Shown piece after piece: positions 61,447 to 64,000 of a DNA stretch of 64,000 nucleotides. Made by a program: the position numbers and the translations under genes. Source of the DNA: Holophagales bacterium UBA5704 (GTDB lineage Bacteria; Acidobacteriota; Thermoanaerobaculia; Multivoradales; UBA5704); NCBI GenBank assembly GCA_002420005.1, contig DIHE01000068.1, positions 10,695 through 74,694 of the forward strand, given 5' to 3'. The notes beneath the pieces are model-generated. The model was not told the origin of the DNA and searched no databases. It worked only from the letters and a program-made list of their open reading frames with translations. How positions within the stretch are numbered: position 1 is the stretch's first letter; each line of letters opens with the position of its first letter.

Positions 61447-61594
61447 TTCAAGTTCGTGACGAATGCCGATGGAACTACATGGACTCTTAATCCCGAGGTT
61501 GCGGGTTCGAATCCCGCCGGCTCCACACGAGGGGCCGTAGCTCAACGGTAGAGCGCGCGCCGTTTCATCAACCGCCTTGTCGTCACGATTTTTC
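61447..61594 (+). ncRNA. Y RNA 2 with permuted tRNA-like domain (YrlA-type)
   Basis: The end stem CGTGACGA (61455-61462) / TCGTCACG (61580-61587) carries the compensatory change G-C to A-T relative to RNA 1, and a T-run follows. Between the strands a tRNA-like piece is inverted in order: a T arm (GCGGG-TTCGAAT-CCCGC, 61501-61517), then CGGCTCC (61518-61524), a hexaloop, GGGGCCG (61531-61537, pairing with CGGCTCC through one G-U), then a D arm (GCTC-AACGGTA-GAGC, 61540-61554). GGACTCTTAATCC (61481-61493) matches the anticodon arm of tRNA-Lys(CTT). Confidence 0.85.
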
Positions 61595-61611
61595 GATCGA
61601 GGAGCGCAGAC

Positions 61612-63114
61612 ATGACCACCACCGACCTGCAGGCCACCCTCGTTCCCACCGGTGAGGCGACGGCGATCCTTCCCGTCGAGGGAGGCCGCTACAAGCCCGT
61701 CACCGTCATCGGCACGGAAGCGATCCGCGCCACGTTCGATCAGCTGTGCCTGCAGCAGGCGATCAACTCCCGCACCGCGCCCGGCGTGGCCGAGCTGGTG
61801 CTCAATCCGGATGCGCATTGCGGCTATGGCGCGCCGGTGGGCTGCGTGCTCGCCTCGCCCACCCACATCTACCCGGGTCCGGTGGGCGTGGACATCAAGT
61901 GCTCGATGAGCCTGCTGCAGCTCGACCTGCCGGAAGCGGAGATCGTGGACCGCCCCACGCGGCGGGCGCTGATCGACGCGATCACCGCGCGCATCCCGAC
62001 CGGTGCCGGCAAGGGTCAAGAGAACGTCCGCCGGTCGCGCCGGATCGCGCCCGAGATCGGCCGCCGCGCCGTGCTCGAAGGCGCCTCGGTGGAGGTCTGC
62101 GAGGCGATGGGGATCCCGCCGGCCTGGGCGGATCGCTGCGAGGACGCGCATCACACCGGGCACGACGGGACGGCCGATGCCCTCGCCCGGCGCTTCGAGG
62201 TGCTGGAGGGCGAAGGCCGCCTGAAGAAGTTCCCCGACAAGATCCGCCAGCTCGGTTCCTATGGCGGCGGCAACCATTTCGGTGAGTGCGAGGTGGTGCG
62301 GGTGGCCGACGACGAGCGGGCGCGGCAGGCCGCCGCGGCGTTCGGAATGCTGGACGGCAACGTGGCCTTCCTTTCCCATTGCGGCTCGCGCGGTTTCGGG
62401 CACGACCTGGCGTCGGGGCAGTTCCGGTCGCTGCGGGCGAAGTTCGAAACCTGGGACATCCCGATGCCGGGCGGCGACCCGCAGCTCGTCTACGCACCGC
62501 TCGGGACTCCGGAGGCCGACGACTATCTGGATGACATGGCGCTGGGGGCGAACTTCGCCACCCTGAACCATCTGCTGATCAACTCCCTGGTGCTGGAGGC
62601 GTTCCAGGAGGTCCTGCCGGGCGTCACGGGGTCGCTGGTGTACTTCATCAGCCACAACATCGCCCGGCCGGAGATCGTCGACAACCAGCCGATGTGGGTG
62701 CACCGCAAGGGGGCGACGCGGGCCTTCCCGGCCGGCCATCACGCCCTGGCCGGCACGCCGTTCGCGGCGACCGGCCATCCGATCCTCCTGCCGGGCAACC
62801 CGCAGGCGGGCTCGGTGGTGATGGTGGCCGATCCCGGCGCCGTGGCATCGTGCTACAGCGTCAACCACGGCGCCGGCCGGGCCCTGGGCCGCAAGGCGGC
62901 GATGCGCGCGCTCGATCAGGAGGCGATCGACCGCTCGTTCGTCGAGCACGACATCCTGACCAACTGCCGGGCCTATCCGCGCGATGAGGCGCCGGCGGCG
63001 TACAAGGATTTCGACGCCGTGCTCGACTCGGTGAAGAAGGCGGGCCTCGCCTCGGAAGTCGCCCGTCTCGCGGCCCGCTTCGTGATCAAGGACGCTTCGG
63101 CGGCCGACGATTGA
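61612..63114 (+). CDS. rtcB: RNA ligase RtcB
   Basis: The 500-aa ligase has NPDAHCGYGAPVGCV (residues about 65-79), GVDIKCSMSLL (D94 and C97 as metal ligands; K replaces the usual G), GGGNHFGE (about 217-224), LSHCGSRGFGH (about 255-265), ISHNIARPE and the guanylylated His in VNHGAGR (about 417-423). RtcB seals 2',3'-cyclic-phosphate and 5'-OH RNA ends using GTP and Mn2+. GAGGAG precedes the ATG, and the SD starts right after the Y RNA 2 T-run. Confidence 0.93.
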   Translation: MTTTDLQATLVPTGEATAILPVEGGRYKPVTVIGTEAIRATFDQLCLQQAINSRTAPGVAELVLNPDAHCGYGAPVGCVLASPTHIYPGPVGVDIKCSMSLLQLDLPEAEIVDRPTRRALIDAITARIPTGAGKGQENVRRSRRIAPEIGRRAVLEGASVEVCEAMGIPPAWADRCEDAHHTGHDGTADALARRFEVLEGEGRLKKFPDKIRQLGSYGGGNHFGECEVVRVADDERARQAAAAFGMLDGNVAFLSHCGSRGFGHDLASGQFRSLRAKFETWDIPMPGGDPQLVYAPLGTPEADDYLDDMALGANFATLNHLLINSLVLEAFQEVLPGVTGSLVYFISHNIARPEIVDNQPMWVHRKGATRAFPAGHHALAGTPFAATGHPILLPGNPQAGSVVMVADPGAVASCYSVNHGAGRALGRKAAMRALDQEAIDRSFVEHDILTNCRAYPRDEAPAAYKDFDAVLDSVKKAGLASEVARLAARFVIKDASAADD

Positions 63115-63134
63115 GGATGGAGGGGAGGAGTCAC

Positions 63135-64000
63135 ATGCCCAGGATGCTGCACATCGACGGTTCGCGCGGGGAGGGCGGAGGGCAGGTCCTCCGCACCTCC
63201 CTGGCGCTCTCCATGATCACCAACACCCCGGTGCGCATCGGTGACATCCGCGCCCGGCGCGCCCGGCCGGGGCTGATGCGCCAGCACCTGACCGCCGTCC
63301 AGGCGGCGGCCCGCATCAGCCGGGCGCGGGTGGAAGGGGACGCGATCGGCTCGCGGGAGATCACCTTCACCCCGTCCACCGTCACGCCGGGCGATCACCA
63401 CTTCGCGATCGGCACCGCCGGCTCGACGACGCTCCTCCTGCAGACCGTCCTGCCGGCCCTGATGCTGGCCGGGGGTCCGTCCCGGCTGATCCTCGAAGGG
63501 GGAACCCACAACCCGATGGCGCCGCCGTTCGAGTTCCTCACCCGCGCCTTCCTCCCCCTCCTCACCCGCATGGGCGTCACCGTCGAGGCGACCCTGGAGA
63601 GGGCCGGCTTCTACCCGGCGGGGGGTGGCCGCCTGGTGGTGACCGTGACGCCCACGCAGGAGCTGCGCGGCTTCGACCTTCTGGAGCGGGGAGAGATCCG
63701 CGCCCGCCGCGGCGCCGTCCTCCTCGCGAACCTCCCCGGCCACATCGCCGACCGCGAGGTGAAGAAGCTCGTCGAGCTGACCGGCTGGGACGCGGCCTGC
63801 TTCGAGATCCGCAAGCTCGATTCCGCCGGCCCGGGCAACGCCGTGATCCTGGAGCTGGAGAGCGACCACCTCACCGAAGTCTTCACCGCCTTCGGAGAAA
63901 CCGGAACCTCCGCCGAGAAAGTCGCCGAGCTCGCCGTCAAAGACCTGCGCCGCCACCTCGCCGCCGGAGTCCCCGTCGGCGAGCACCTGGCCGACCAGCT
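63135..64000 (+). CDS. rtcA: RNA 3'-terminal phosphate cyclase (3' end cut by window)
   Basis: The visible 288 residues show RtcA: IDGSRGEGGGQVLRTSLALS (about 7-26), RARRARPGLMRQHLTAVQAA, AGSTTLLLQTVLPALM and GGTHNPMAPPFEFLT. The catalytic His, C-terminal to the visible stretch, is not seen. It converts RNA 3'-phosphates to 2',3'-cyclic phosphates. It begins 20 nt after rtcB, with GGAGGGGAGGAG upstream, as the last gene of the RNA-repair operon. Confidence 0.92.
   Translation, partial: MPRMLHIDGSRGEGGGQVLRTSLALSMITNTPVRIGDIRARRARPGLMRQHLTAVQAAARISRARVEGDAIGSREITFTPSTVTPGDHHFAIGTAGSTTLLLQTVLPALMLAGGPSRLILEGGTHNPMAPPFEFLTRAFLPLLTRMGVTVEATLERAGFYPAGGGRLVVTVTPTQELRGFDLLERGEIRARRGAVLLANLPGHIADREVKKLVELTGWDAACFEIRKLDSAGPGNAVILELESDHLTEVFTAFGETGTSAEKVAELAVKDLRRHLAAGVPVGEHLADQ

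Noticed and set aside
61481..61554. An ordinary tRNA-Lys gene
   Set aside because: The 3' half precedes the 5' half, no intact acceptor end or CCA is formed, and the whole lies in a Y RNA end stem.

Overview
The window is a GC-rich bacterial chromosome segment. Its content points to Acidobacteriota, possibly the Thermoanaerobaculia: an Oar-like TonB receptor with an N-terminal carboxypeptidase-regulatory domain, a secreted protein ending in a PCRLLDTR-type domain, a huge carboxypeptidase-regulatory repeat protein, a MglA/roadblock pair and a divergent Hfq-like protein. The lineage is an inference from gene content, not from a marker-gene tree.

Layout. 1-6.4 kb: a truncated secreted protein, a decayed copy of its 5' end, a TPR glycosyltransferase, gene relics, a 21-bp phased palindrome array and a Rossmann reductase. 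6.4-11.2 kb: purK-purE and, divergently, the Oar-like receptor with a strong terminator. 11.3-17.4 kb: orphan antitoxin-like genes, then a cobalamin operon read leftwards (btuB-btuF-btuD-btuC-DUF71), every junction a 4-nt start/stop overlap, under a cobalamin riboswitch followed by an intrinsic terminator. 17.4-22.7 kb: secreted proteins and a 1078-aa TIR-NACHT-TIR-like-FGE protein that looks like an immune sensor. 22.8-25.3 kb: the SxtJ / carbamoyltransferase / DUF5989 cassette. 25.3-31.9 kb: envelope proteins. 31.9-37.9 kb: roadblock, MglA, TPR protein, then yvcK(glmR)-glmU-glmS, a UDP-GlcNAc synthesis and control cluster. 38-43.8 kb (leftward): pta-purD-ricT-hfq-like-pdxA and a cysteine-desulfurase-like gene. 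43.8-50.6 kb: secreted DUF4198 and DUF4331 proteins, rph, an Rrf2 regulator, HAD hydrolase, FAH-family enzyme and a cysteine-synthase-like enzyme. 50.6-51.8 kb: a toxin-antitoxin graveyard (truncated BrnT, internally deleted HepT, 5'-truncated MntA) around a second 21-bp array. 51.8-57.9 kb: DUF4132 protein, ABC exporter, alpha/beta hydrolase. 58-64 kb: an RNA-repair locus, rtcR diverging from rsr (Ro/TROVE), two tandem Y RNAs, rtcB and rtcA (cut by the window end).

Main discoveries. (1) Two dispersed arrays of a 10-bp dyad (CGCCGYGGCG-like) repeat every 21 bp, with two 41-bp spacers each. Reverse-complemented, the second array has the same block order as the first. I know of no description of this element. 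(2) Two Y RNAs sit between rsr and rtcB; their end stems show a compensatory base change, and the second contains a circularly permuted tRNA-like domain. (3) The TIR-NACHT-TIR-like-FGE protein is a candidate anti-phage sensor/effector. (4) The cobalamin operon carries a DUF71/COG2102 ATPase rather than an obvious remodelling enzyme.
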